Made by a program: the position numbers and the translations under genes. This document shows positions 26,239-34,028 of a DNA stretch of 36,374 nucleotides, piece after piece (the stretch's first letter is position 1; the number at the start of each line of letters is the position of its first letter). The notes beneath the pieces are model-generated. The model searched no databases. It saw nothing but the letters and a program-made list of their open reading frames with translations, and had not been told where the DNA came from. The stretch lies in NCBI GenBank assembly GCA_949295035.1, contig CASFJO010000090.1, forward strand, positions 1-36,374, given 5' to 3'. This DNA is from an uncultured Gemmiger sp. (GTDB taxonomy: Bacteria > Bacillota > Clostridia > Oscillospirales > Ruminococcaceae).

Positions 26239-27299
26239 ATGGTGCCGAGCTGGCCCCGGTCCTCGATCTCATGCGCAAAGATGAACTCCATCTGCTCGAT
26301 CCGCTCATCCAGTTTGCGGATATCTTCTCGCACCGCATAGCTTGGGTAGCGAGGTTTCCGGGGCAGCACCCCCACCTGAAAGAGATAGGTCACATACAGC
26401 CCCCGAAGACCGGGATAGTGTTTTTCGGGTTGCTCCATGATCACAGCGTACAGGCCGGGCGGCAGGATCTTTTCCCCAGCCGGTCTTTGAGATTGGGGAT
26501 ACAGGATGCGGCGGCGGATGGCCTCTGGGGTGTAGTTTTTGCCAAGGGTCTTGAACCGCACCGGCCGGGCTTTGCCTGGCGGCTGGAGGGTGATGTATTT
26601 TCGGTTCATCCGAAGGGTGTAGCCTTTTTCCTCCAGAGCTCGGACGAACTGATTCCATGTGAGCACTTCGCTCACCACTTGGTCGATATCCTGCTGGATC
26701 GCGGCTTTCCATGTGGGACGATCATCCCGTTCAGCCAGCCATTGTGGGTATGGCCGCCCTACTGGGTCCGACCGGTTCGCTTTAATGACAGACAGACCAT
26801 ACTGTTGACAAAGTGCATCGGATATTGCTCGAACTTCTGTGTAGTAGCTCTTGGCGGTGCTGTGATACTTTTTCCCGTCCTGGATCGCCACGGAATTCCA
26901 GACGACATGATTGTGGATGTGCCCCGTATTCAAATGGGTGCTGACCACGGCCTGATACTTTCCCTGCAAGAGCTGCTCAGCAAATTCCAACCCGATGTGG
27001 TGGGCCAGTTCAGGGGTCACCTCCCCTGCCGCGAAACTCTGCACCAGATGAAATCCCTGCACCCCGCCGGTCTTATGCCACATCTCCTTGACCTGACACA
27101 TATCCTCAAAGGCGGTTTTGCAGGTGCAGGCAATGGCCGACTCAAACAGATCCTGCTCTGTCTTGGCCCGGTTGAGGGCATAGTCCACCGCTTCTTCCAG
27201 GGATTTTGCGTTCTGGCCACGGGACGTCTTTTTCTCATCCAGCACATACTCCACGCTGGCTTTCAGGCGGTGGACGGGGATAACAGACGTATACGCCAT
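25920..27299 (-). pseudogene. Relaxase (MobA/VirD2-type) fused out of frame to recombinase sequence
   Basis: Residues 1 to about 354 form a mobilization nuclease of the PF03432 type: TSVIPVHRL near the N-terminus, VKEMWHKTGGVQGFHLVQSF, and the metal-binding HLNTGHIHNHVVWNSV motif. Relaxases nick oriT and lead the strand into the recipient. After EIEDRGQLGT the frame continues for about 105 residues only as the +1 reading of the recombinase gene, so the natural C-terminus is gone. The catalytic domain is whole and might keep nicking activity. The ATG at 27297-27299 directly follows the MobC stop (TAA-ATG), so translation is coupled. Confidence 0.8.
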
Positions 27300-27608
27300 T
27301 TACCAGTTCCCCCTCACTTCCTTCCAGACTTCGCGGGCGATGCGGGTCATTTCTTCCACACTGGCCGCATCTGCTTCACCGTAGGTATTGGCAACGCGCG
27401 CCAACTGGTTGGCGTTGTTGCAAAGTCCCGCCACCTTACGCAGCAGGTCCGCATGGTGGGTACAGGGACGGGCACGGAGCTGGGCCCCCATGATGAGGGT
27501 GCGCAGGTATTCCTCCCTCGGCTGGCCGCTGAGCATGACCTGGGCTTCCAGGTATTCCAGCTCCCGTCGGTTCAGATGGAGCGGAATCACATGGTTACGT
27601 TTTCTCAC
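27300..27608 (-). CDS. MobC-like relaxosome accessory protein
   Basis: The 102-residue product is a ribbon-helix-helix-like mobilization protein: VIPLHLNRRELEYLEAQ, then a helical segment ending ANTYGEADAASVEEM. MobC proteins bind oriT and help the relaxase open the strands. The start is GTG at 27606-27608, with AAGGAGG about 10 bases upstream, and its first bases overlap the stop of the DUF6329 gene (GTGA). Its TAA abuts the relaxase ATG, so the three genes form one translationally coupled mobilization operon. Confidence 0.8.
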   Translation of the reverse strand: MRKRNHVIPLHLNRRELEYLEAQVMLSGQPREEYLRTLIMGAQLRARPCTHHADLLRKVAGLCNNANQLARVANTYGEADAASVEEMTRIAREVWKEVRGNW

Positions 27609-28027
27609 CGCTCAGGGGCCTCCTTTTTCTTGTGGGGCGGTTTGACTGGGTACTCTAACTGCACCGGCACATCGCCAACCCGCACCAGACTGCAGTCCGG
27701 CACGTGGGCGGCGTAGCGGGCATAGCAATAGCCCTCCGCTTCCACCAGGATCCCCTCGCGGCTGTGTTCACCTTTGATCAGCAGGCAGTGCCAGCACGAT
27801 TCAGACGGGTCGAACCACATATGGTCGCCGTTTTCGAACAGGAAAACCTGATCCTGCATAAAACCTTCCTTGCGGAAAATGGCATATTCTGCGTCCGAAA
27901 GGACGACCACCTTTTCCACCTGAAAGGGCGTCTTGGTCTTCTGCATACCGGGCGAGGCAGCGCACTCGATCAGTTCATCCACGTCGCTGCCTTTCCGGCA
28001 GAATACGGCGTACTGCTTTTCGTCCAT
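27605..28027 (-). CDS. DUF6329-like protein
   Basis: The 140-residue product has FQVEKVVVLSDAEYAIF, a segment with WHCLLIKGEHSREGILVEAEGYCYARY, and a basic Pro/Lys C-terminus. This resembles the DUF6329 proteins commonly encoded before MobC and relaxase in clostridial mobile elements; no activity is known. GAGGTG lies 6 bases before the ATG at 28025-28027. It is the first gene of the mobilization operon and directly follows the candidate oriT. Confidence 0.7.
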   Translation of the reverse strand: MDEKQYAVFCRKGSDVDELIECAASPGMQKTKTPFQVEKVVVLSDAEYAIFRKEGFMQDQVFLFENGDHMWFDPSESCWHCLLIKGEHSREGILVEAEGYCYARYAAHVPDCSLVRVGDVPVQLEYPVKPPHKKKEAPER

Positions 28028-28076
28028 TGATTCACCTCATTTCAGTGATGAGCATTGCGGGGATGGCTGCTGGGGG

Positions 28077-28120
28077 TTTGGGGTCCTCCCCAAGAGGGGT
28101 GCGTTTGGATATCCAAACGC
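28077..28120. other. Candidate oriT: two adjacent inverted repeats upstream of the mobilization operon
   Basis: TTGGGG/CCCCAA (about 28077-28092) is followed by a perfect 20-bp palindrome centred on GGATATCC (28101-28120). They sit in the only spacer upstream of the DUF6329-MobC-relaxase genes, where oriT is usually found. No nic sequence can be assigned by eye; the palindrome could also be a terminator for the upstream gene, though it has no T run. Confidence 0.4.
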
Positions 28121-28124
28121 TAAG

Positions 28125-28634
28125 TCAGCGGTCTTCCCGGCTGGCTTTTTTGCTTTTCTTGGTATGAGCAGGCGTCTGTTTCGCCTTCTCTTTCACGAGG
28201 CGGCTTGCTTCTGCCTGAATGGGGGATGGGTCGATCCCATTTTGACGACATCCCTCCACAATGCCTTGCAGATATGCTTTGGAGGGCGGCGCCGGACACT
28301 CCTTGTAAGGGGCGTTCATGGTATAAACCATGACGGTCATTTTCTGCCCGCTGCTGTCGGTCACCTCGATGGGTTCTTTCCCGTAAAGGCGGGGGTATCC
28401 CTCGTAGAAGTCCAGATGCCTTTCATCGGCTTCAGAGATGTTCCAGAGAACGCCATCCACATGGCTGCCCGACTGGGGCAGGATCGTGGCGACCCCGGCA
28501 TAACCGCTTCCGCAGAAGGTCAGGCGGTGATCGTCCACACGGGCCACACCTACGACCTCGGCGTCCGGGCAGCGGAAAGCCATCTGGTCCAGGTTCATGT
28601 TGGAGCCATAAGCAAAGTATAACAGATTTTTCAC
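28125..28634 (-). CDS. Gamma-glutamylcyclotransferase-like (AIG2/GGCT fold) protein
   Basis: The 169-residue product begins with LLYFAYGSNMNLDQM, the substrate-binding loop of the GGCT/AIG2 family, and has DFYEGYPRLYG, where the first Glu is the expected catalytic acid/base. The basic C-terminal tail of about 40 residues is an addition to the fold. Family members release 5-oxoproline from gamma-glutamyl amines or peptides. It starts at GTG 28632-28634, four bases after the amidoligase stop, so the two are coupled: one enzyme could make, and the other cleave, a gamma-glutamyl amide. The substrate is unknown. Confidence 0.85.
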   Translation of the reverse strand: MKNLLYFAYGSNMNLDQMAFRCPDAEVVGVARVDDHRLTFCGSGYAGVATILPQSGSHVDGVLWNISEADERHLDFYEGYPRLYGKEPIEVTDSSGQKMTVMVYTMNAPYKECPAPPSKAYLQGIVEGCRQNGIDPSPIQAEASRLVKEKAKQTPAHTKKSKKASREDR

Positions 28635-28637
28635 CCC

Positions 28638-29591
28638 CTATCGTTCATCCCTGCGCCCGGTATTCAGGCTGGGATAGTTGGAACGATCATACCGCCAGGC
28701 CCGGTCTCCGGGCAGATTGGCAAGCAGATGCTCCCGCACATTTTTGTACTCCGGCCCGATCAGCCCGAGCCGCAGCAGGAACGTGCGGAAGGTGAAGGCC
28801 GGATTTTCAGATATTTGCGTTTTGCGCATCAGCGTTTTCTTCTGGTTGATGGCCTGTGCGGAGATGGCCAAAGCCAGCGTGATGTTCGCCCGGACTTTGC
28901 CTGCATGAAGAGTGCTTTCAAAGCATCTCCATTCCAGCGTACCGCGATAGAACACCGAATGCAGGTTAAGTGCATAATAGCGCGTCCAGTTGTAGTGCTC
29001 GTAGCTTCCGTCATTGCCTCCATACCACTCTCGCTTCAGCCGCTCCATGCTGATGTTGGTGGGGAGCTTGCGGATCTTCTCCAGCATGGGTTCCCGCACC
29101 TTCTGGCACCAGCGTTCCACTCTGGCCTCGTTCACATTGAGAGCTTTGAACAATATGTCCTCTTTGGAGTACATGATGGACAGAGCGTTTTTTAGGCTTT
29201 GCGGCGTATGGCGGGAGGCATCCACATGGACGTGCATCCCGCAGCTGCTGTTGACTACTGCCCCGGCATGGCGCAAGGTTCTCACGACTTCCTGGAGCTT
29301 GCCCATTTCCTCGTAGCTCAACTTTGGCGAGTTCATCTCGACCTTGTAGATGCCGTCTGTTGTCGAGACCTGTCTGCGGCCTTCCCGCATGGTGGCCTTG
29401 ATGCTGCCGTCGTATACAAACCGCCATCGTTTCCCGTCCTGATCGATCACTTCCCACGGATCATAGGTCGTGGACTCGTGGGTCTGACGGGCACGGGTCC
29501 CGAACAGGGCTGCCACCGCTTCTGCTGCCCGCTGACGGGTCAGCCCGGTCATTTCGATCTCACATCCGAAGGGCTGCTCCTTCAGGTCAAT
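28638..29591 (-). CDS. Amidoligase (glutamine-synthetase-like fold)
   Basis: The 317-residue product is a putative amidoligase of the PF12224 type. Features in order: FGCEIEMTG (the ExE metal ligands of the GS fold), the SSCGMHVHVDAS strand with the paired His, and YYALNLHSVFYRGTLEWRCF with Arg and Glu near the C-terminal half. Such enzymes join carboxylates to amines using ATP. The first in-frame ATG (29552) lies after the ExE motif and would remove it; GGAGGTGA precedes an in-frame ATT at 29589-29591 by about 6 bases, which overlaps the methyltransferase stop, so I set the start there. It lies between a DNA methyltransferase and a cyclotransferase-like gene in one coupled set. Confidence 0.8.
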   Translation of the reverse strand: MDLKEQPFGCEIEMTGLTRQRAAEAVAALFGTRARQTHESTTYDPWEVIDQDGKRWRFVYDGSIKATMREGRRQVSTTDGIYKVEMNSPKLSYEEMGKLQEVVRTLRHAGAVVNSSCGMHVHVDASRHTPQSLKNALSIMYSKEDILFKALNVNEARVERWCQKVREPMLEKIRKLPTNISMERLKREWYGGNDGSYEHYNWTRYYALNLHSVFYRGTLEWRCFESTLHAGKVRANITLALAISAQAINQKKTLMRKTQISENPAFTFRTFLLRLGLIGPEYKNVREHLLANLPGDRAWRYDRSNYPSLNTGRRDER

Positions 29592-30744
29592 GGGGCATCA
29601 CCTCCGCATCCACGGCGGCCAACCGTTTCCCGATGGCTTCTACCACCGTCACTGTCACACCGTTGCCCGCCTGCTTGTACACCTGGCTGTCGCTCTGAAT
29701 AGCGAGGATCTTGTCGATCCTGTCATCGGCCCAGCCTTGCAACCGCAGGCATTCTCTTGGCGTCAGCCGGCGGATTCGCCCGCCGACCAGGATGCCAGAT
29801 GCCTCACGCTTGTGCTTACGGATTCCACCGTTCTGCTTTGCGGTCAGGCATCGGGCGATCTCCGTGGTATCGGGATCTTCGTTCAGGTCCACAAACCGAG
29901 GCGCTTCGATGAGCGTCCCCTGGGTCGCATCCGTGGTCAGGGTATGAGCGATCTTGTGACCCACCCGGCCGCGGCGGGTGTTCATCTGCGGATAGGCCAG
30001 GTCGATGCTGTCGCCCGGATAGGCCATCTTGTAGCCCTTCCGGGTGGCCTCCTTGACCGGGAAGCCCACCTGGTACAGCCCGGTCTTGCCGCCTACACCG
30101 CCTGCCTGGCTGGTGAGCGTGCAACTTACTCCGCCGGGGTCGTACACCCGGCTTCCCTGGGGTCCGCCATGGAGGCAGGCAAGAGGCGTTTCATTTGCTG
30201 TGGTGAAAGGAAGTATTTTTCCTCTACATCGCTCATCAAGATATCCGACAATGTACACACGGCGTCTGGATTGGGGGACGCCAAAATCCTTGCTGTTAAG
30301 CACCTGCCATTCCACATGATACCCCAGTCGCTCCAGCGTATCGAGGACCGCCGCAAACGTCCGGCCCCCGTCATGATTAAGCAGTCCGGGTACATTTTCA
30401 AACAGCAGATAGCGAGGCTTCCGGGCTTCAGCCAATCGGGCAAGTTCAAAGAACAGGGTCCCTCGGGGATCTCCGAATCCTTTCCGAGCGCCAGCAATGC
30501 TGAATGCCTGACAAGGGAATCCACCGCAGAGCAGGTCGAATTCCGGGAGTTCATCCGGGTCGATTTTTCTCGCGTCTGAGCTATACCATTCCTCCTCACA
30601 TTCAAACAGGGCACGGTAGCTCTGCTGTGCGTATTTATCGCACTCGCAGAATCCTGCACATTCAAATCCGCCGGCAAGCCGCAGGCCCTCACGAAACCCG
30701 CCGATGCCGGCAAACATATCGATAAATCGAATGGTCTTATGCAT
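29587..30744 (-). CDS. DNA (cytosine-5-)-methyltransferase
   Basis: The 385-residue product is a complete C5 methyltransferase: DMFAGIGGF (motif I, SAM), GGFPCQAFS (motif IV, catalytic Cys), FENVPGLL (motif VI), SRRRVYIVG (motif VIII), a target-recognition region of about 110 residues, RRLTPRECLRLQGW (motif IX) and QAGNGVTV (motif X). No restriction endonuclease gene is near, so it is an orphan, probably protecting the element from host restriction. The start is either ATG at 30744 or the one at 30747; AAAGGAG is very close to both, and 30744 has the better gap. The TGA overlaps the ATT start of the amidoligase. Confidence 0.93.
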   Translation of the reverse strand: MHKTIRFIDMFAGIGGFREGLRLAGGFECAGFCECDKYAQQSYRALFECEEEWYSSDARKIDPDELPEFDLLCGGFPCQAFSIAGARKGFGDPRGTLFFELARLAEARKPRYLLFENVPGLLNHDGGRTFAAVLDTLERLGYHVEWQVLNSKDFGVPQSRRRVYIVGYLDERCRGKILPFTTANETPLACLHGGPQGSRVYDPGGVSCTLTSQAGGVGGKTGLYQVGFPVKEATRKGYKMAYPGDSIDLAYPQMNTRRGRVGHKIAHTLTTDATQGTLIEAPRFVDLNEDPDTTEIARCLTAKQNGGIRKHKREASGILVGGRIRRLTPRECLRLQGWADDRIDKILAIQSDSQVYKQAGNGVTVTVVEAIGKRLAAVDAEVMPH

Positions 30745-30811
30745 CATCTCCTTTCTCTTTCTGTTTTCCTATCCGGCGGCCATAGGCCTCACCCCCCTTC
30801 CGTGTTGACAA

Positions 30812-30855
30812 AAGCCCCGCCTGCCGTGTTCATCCGCCACGGCCGGCAGGGGCTT
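30812..30855 (-). terminator. Terminator after the ribbon-helix-helix gene
   Basis: Long GC-rich arms (about 30812-30828 and 30838-30855, with a small bulge) are followed on the minus strand by TTTTG, 8 bases after the upstream gene's stop. The methyltransferase therefore probably needs read-through or its own promoter; I see no clear one in the 60 bases left. Confidence 0.65.
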
Positions 30856-30863
30856 CCCTACGT

Positions 30864-31277
30864 TTATTCGCTCATCTCTCCCTGCTCTTGCAGCACTTCA
30901 CTCCTGGCGGTTTCCTCGCTTTCCTCCGATCCGTTCTGCCCGGTCTCATCGTCCGCAAGCGCGGCGTCAAACTCATCCTCGGCTTCTTCCAGTGCCTGCT
31001 CGATCAGGGTGACGATAAACTCTTTCTGGCTCAGTTTCCGGCCGTACACCTGTTCGTAACGGACCAGATATTTCTTTACCTTCTGATACAGTTCCTCGCT
31101 TACCTGGAATGCGATCGTGCGGGTAGCCATATTTCCCTCTCCCTTCCTGGCGTGATCATCCAGATACAGGTATACGGCCTGCTGGATGAACTGCGCGGTG
31201 GTGATCCCTTTGTTCTCCAATGCCTTTCGGATCCGCTCATGCAGTTCCTCCGGCATGGTCACGGTCAGTTTGCCCAT
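30864..31277 (-). CDS. Ribbon-helix-helix DNA-binding protein
   Basis: The 137-residue product has an N-terminal MGKLTVTMPEELHERIRKAL ribbon-helix-helix, a second, related segment (TIAFQVSEELYQKVKKYL) after an internal MATR, and an acidic C-terminus. Two such units in one chain could give a pseudo-dimer. Such proteins act as repressors or centromere-binding proteins in partition operons. AAAGGAGGA precedes the ATG at 31275-31277. It lies downstream of the ParM-like genes, separated by a repeat-bearing spacer (31278-31417) that could be its binding site. Confidence 0.8.
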   Translation of the reverse strand: MGKLTVTMPEELHERIRKALENKGITTAQFIQQAVYLYLDDHARKGEGNMATRTIAFQVSEELYQKVKKYLVRYEQVYGRKLSQKEFIVTLIEQALEEAEDEFDAALADDETGQNGSEESEETARSEVLQEQGEMSE

Positions 31278-31417
31278 GCTGTGTCCTCCTTTCCTTACTC
31301 GTTTCGGGCAACACAAGCATAGCCAAATGTCATGCACAAAGCTATCATCAAGACCAACAATCATTCGACGCCACAAACGTCATAAGCAACAATCGTCGAG
31401 AACCAGGAGCAAAAGAC

Positions 31418-31690
31418 TTATCCCTCCATCAGCGCATCGAGGAATCCCATCATCCCGTCCGGCAGGTCTTGCTCCTGCGCCGGTGCCACGCCAACAGGTA
31501 AGGCACTCAGTTCCTCTTTCAGAACACGGCGCAGTAGCGATTCCAGTCCTTCAGCCCGATCCATTCGGAGGATCGCGCGGACGATAAATGCGCTCTTTTG
31601 CCCTTCGGGAACCTCTTGCAGCAATTGCCAGGCCTGCCTGTGCTCCTCGTTCTGCATATTGGGGCGGAACAGGAAATGTGGTCGGTTCAT
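31418..31690 (-). CDS. Small ParM-partner-like protein, 90 residues
   Basis: The product starts MNRPHFLFRPNM and has a helical middle (WQLLQEVPEGQKSAFIVRAI) and an acidic end. Its ATG overlaps the stop of the ParM-like gene as ATGA, so the two are translationally coupled. In type II partition systems the gene directly after parM encodes the centromere-binding ParR; position, size and coupling fit, but I see no certain ParR motif. Confidence 0.65.
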   Translation of the reverse strand: MNRPHFLFRPNMQNEEHRQAWQLLQEVPEGQKSAFIVRAILRMDRAEGLESLLRRVLKEELSALPVGVAPAQEQDLPDGMMGFLDALMEG

Positions 31691-32607
31691 CGGGCGTCCT
31701 CACGGCCCGACATTTGGCCCAGGATCCGCTCAAAGCCCTCGGCGTTCACCTTGTCGTCCTCCAGCAGAAAAGCCCTGCAAAGGCCGTCACGTTCGCTCAC
31801 GTTGCGCATGACAGTCGCCGCGCCGCCGCCCATCAGGATCACGGGCAGAGTTCGCAGGTCAAACCCCGCCTCCATCGCCGCCGAAATGAGCCGCTCGGTG
31901 TAAAGCCGGCCCTGCCGCTGGATCAGCTTTCGCGCCTCCGCATCCATGCTACAGGGCTTGCCGGCGAGGATCCGTTCCACCTGAGCGTCCGTCACAGACA
32001 GGCCGGTATCCCGCCGCACCTGCTCCTGGATCTCATCCATGCAGCGGATCATGCCCAGTTCCAGGCTGCGGCAGGTGGCTGCATTGGGGACATTGTTGTC
32101 CAGCCGCATGAGATCGACCGTCCAGCCGCCGATATCCATGAGGAGCACCGAAGGTTCGTCTTTCACCAGTTCGGGATGCAGGGCAATGGCGGAATAGCCC
32201 TGGGGGAACAGTTTCACATCCTCGATCTTTACCTGGTAGCGTTCGCCCTCGAAGCGGTAGGTCACCGGCTGGCCATTGCGCAGCAGATATTCGGTGAACG
32301 GCTTCTTATCCCGGCCATACCGGGCCAGGGGAAGCCCTGCCGCCAAGGTCACGGAGCTCTCCGCAGGAAGACCCCGGCAGCGAAGCTCCATTGCGATAGC
32401 TGCCAGGGTCAGGATGTAGTAGTTGTCGTTGACGGTCTTGTCCCGCAGGATCGGCTGACGGCCGGTGCCGCAGACGTAGTACCTTCCGTTGATTTGGAGG
32501 GTGTTTTTCAGGGTGTAGGGTTCGTGGGTATACACCGTCACACCGGCCGGGAAGGAGAAGTGCCTGGTTTTGATGGCGTAATAGCCGTGGTCGATCCCCA
32601 TGATCAT
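31687..32607 (-). CDS. ParM/StbA-like actin-fold ATPase
   Basis: The 306-residue product has the ASKHA/actin signatures: GIDHGYYAIKT (phosphate 1), LLMDIGGWTVDLM (phosphate 2) and VILMGGGAA (adenosine site). ParM-type proteins form filaments that push sister plasmids apart; on integrated elements they stabilise an excised circular form. The start is the ATG at 32605-32607 with AAAGGA 9 bases upstream; a second ATG two codons on is possible. It follows the DUF6075 gene and is coupled to the small partner gene. Confidence 0.85.
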   Translation of the reverse strand: MIMGIDHGYYAIKTRHFSFPAGVTVYTHEPYTLKNTLQINGRYYVCGTGRQPILRDKTVNDNYYILTLAAIAMELRCRGLPAESSVTLAAGLPLARYGRDKKPFTEYLLRNGQPVTYRFEGERYQVKIEDVKLFPQGYSAIALHPELVKDEPSVLLMDIGGWTVDLMRLDNNVPNAATCRSLELGMIRCMDEIQEQVRRDTGLSVTDAQVERILAGKPCSMDAEARKLIQRQGRLYTERLISAAMEAGFDLRTLPVILMGGGAATVMRNVSERDGLCRAFLLEDDKVNAEGFERILGQMSGREDAR

Positions 32608-32671
32608 GGTGTTGCATCCTTTCTGGCATTTGCCTTGATTTTTTCGTTTTTTCCTTCGGCCCTGGCCCATC

Positions 32672-33058
32672 TTATCTGGCCTCTCCCATACCGGGAGCCG
32701 GAACTTCCCGGCAGTATTCGGGATAGCGAATGCGGATCGCTTCCAGCATATAGCCCGCATCCGACGTGCTGAACAAATCGTAGGGCGTCGCAAAGCCATC
32801 CTCATTCCAGCCGTTCCAGAGGTTGAAGGCCAGCCGGGTCAAGCAGCTGCTGCCGCTGGTCTGCCAGCCTCTGTTCAGGCCCTCCCGTCGGATAACATCA
32901 TCCTGGAAGTTGAAGACATCCTCGATGTGATTCCGGGTCTCGCCGCTGATGCCCATGGTGTAGAAAAAAGCCTTGTGGTAGGGGTCGAACCGGCGTGTGC
33001 GTTCAAGGCATTGCTCATAAAACTTTTCGTGTTCGCGGTTTTTGAATTTGATCAACAT
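32672..33058 (-). CDS. DUF6075 family protein (copy 2)
   Basis: This 128-residue protein is close to copy 1 at 24723-25112, differing at about 20 positions and at the C-terminus (EVPAPGMGEAR against EVQVPSKGETRY). GAAGGAGG lies 6-7 bases before the ATG. It is the first gene of the element, next to the tRNA-Lys 3' sequence at 33647-33694, in the same relative position as copy 1. Function unknown. Confidence 0.8.
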   Translation of the reverse strand: MLIKFKNREHEKFYEQCLERTRRFDPYHKAFFYTMGISGETRNHIEDVFNFQDDVIRREGLNRGWQTSGSSCLTRLAFNLWNGWNEDGFATPYDLFSTSDAGYMLEAIRIRYPEYCREVPAPGMGEAR

Positions 33059-33604
33059 TTCTGTTCCTCCTTCTTTGTTTATTCACGAGGATCCACCGGC
33101 TGGGAAAGACGATGAATCCCGTTGTGGCTTAGTGCTTGGTGCTTGTGCCATGGGCCCGGTGCAAAGTCACGCTCTGGGCGCATTGATATCTTCTTCCCAG
33201 CAGGTAAGAGTATCAGGGGGGAGAGTGTGAGAGGGGGGAAGGCAGCGTACCCTGCCTCAAGAGCAGGCAAAAGGCGCACCTCCCCCTGGGTGTGACGAGG
33301 ATTTTCTGCCCAGGTCCGTTTTGGTTCTCGGGAAATAAAAAAAGCGCCTGTTTGGATAAATCCAATACAGACGCTTTCACAAACACTATTCACAGCATAC
33401 CAGATGATGTTTGTAGCCATACAAATGGCTTTCTGTCGTCCCATTGTTGGCATCCGGCCTATCTCTGCATCAGTGACTACAGATTTGTGATACACTTTTA
33501 GATACGCTCACCCGTACTTCTCGCAGCACCCGGGCAAAAGAAAAAGGCGAGGAAAACTCCTCACCTTTTCTTTCCCGGTCTGCTTGCAGGATATTGTTGT
33601 GTAA
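33059..33604 (-). other. Spacer of the repeated block, copy 2
   Basis: No gene is seen. It parallels 25113-25454: CCACCGGCTGGGAAAGAC near the start, a later TTCTTCCCAGC, a purine-rich stretch, and hairpins with T runs on the minus strand at 33341-33377 (AAAGCG..CGCTTT) and 33542-33569 (AGGCGAGGA..TCCTCACCT). It is about 200 bases longer than copy 1. Confidence 0.45.
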
Positions 33605-33642
33605 TAAAAAATCCACTGTCCAAATTTCTCTGGACAGTGGAT
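33605..33642 (-). terminator. Terminator after tRNA-Lys 3' fragment (copy 2)
   Basis: The same 11-bp stem (33611-33621 with 33632-33642) and T6 as in copy 1 at 25455-25491. Confidence 0.8.
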
Positions 33643-33646
33643 CATC

Positions 33647-33694
33647 TGGTGCACTTCCAGGGACTCGAACCCTGGGCCCGCTGATTAAGAGTCA
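33647..33694 (-). other. 3' part of tRNA-Lys(CTT), attachment-site copy 2
   Basis: Forty-eight bases match copy 1 exactly, from the CCA end through the T arm and anticodon loop to the 5' side of the anticodon stem. Identity then ends abruptly at GTCA and AT-rich unrelated DNA follows. No D arm or 5' acceptor is present, so this is not a functional tRNA. A break inside the anticodon arm is typical of site-specific integration into tRNA genes. Confidence 0.7.
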
Positions 33695-33763
33695 GGCAAA
33701 CTTGTTTAACACCATCATTTTTATACATTATAAACATCACACAACACTCAACGTATTCCATTT

Positions 33764-33907
33764 TTAGGTCAACGTATCCCTTGTCAATTTCAACTGAAAT
33801 GGGTTTTTATACATCCAGATTTTTCCTGCAACTAATCCTGCAACTAAATCTTTGGTTTCAATCCCTTTCACTGTATTGACCCTTATAAACTTGTGTCGAA
33901 ATGTCAT
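33764..33907 (-). CDS. Short ORF, 47 residues, possible fragment
   Basis: ATG at 33905-33907 with AAAGGTAAAGGC upstream. The product has an alternating charged/hydrophobic pattern (VKGIETKDLVAGLVAGKIW, then KNPFQLKLTRDTLT). Not recognised; the weak ribosome-binding site and length leave it uncertain. It lies in AT-rich DNA unlike the element to its left. Confidence 0.3.
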   Translation of the reverse strand: MTFRHKFIRVNTVKGIETKDLVAGLVAGKIWMYKNPFQLKLTRDTLT

Positions 33908-34028
33908 AATGCCTTTACCTTTTTCTATGTGTCATTGACTTTTTATTTTGGAGCTATATTCATAACATAGTAAAACAGATCAATCCATTGGGTTGTCGGA
34001 TATTCGTTTTCTCTTAATTTATTAAGTG

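Noticed and set aside
25833-27716. A 627-codon plus-strand frame across the relaxase and MobC genes
   Set aside because: Antisense shadow spanning three real genes and a fusion junction; no ribosome-binding site or domain.
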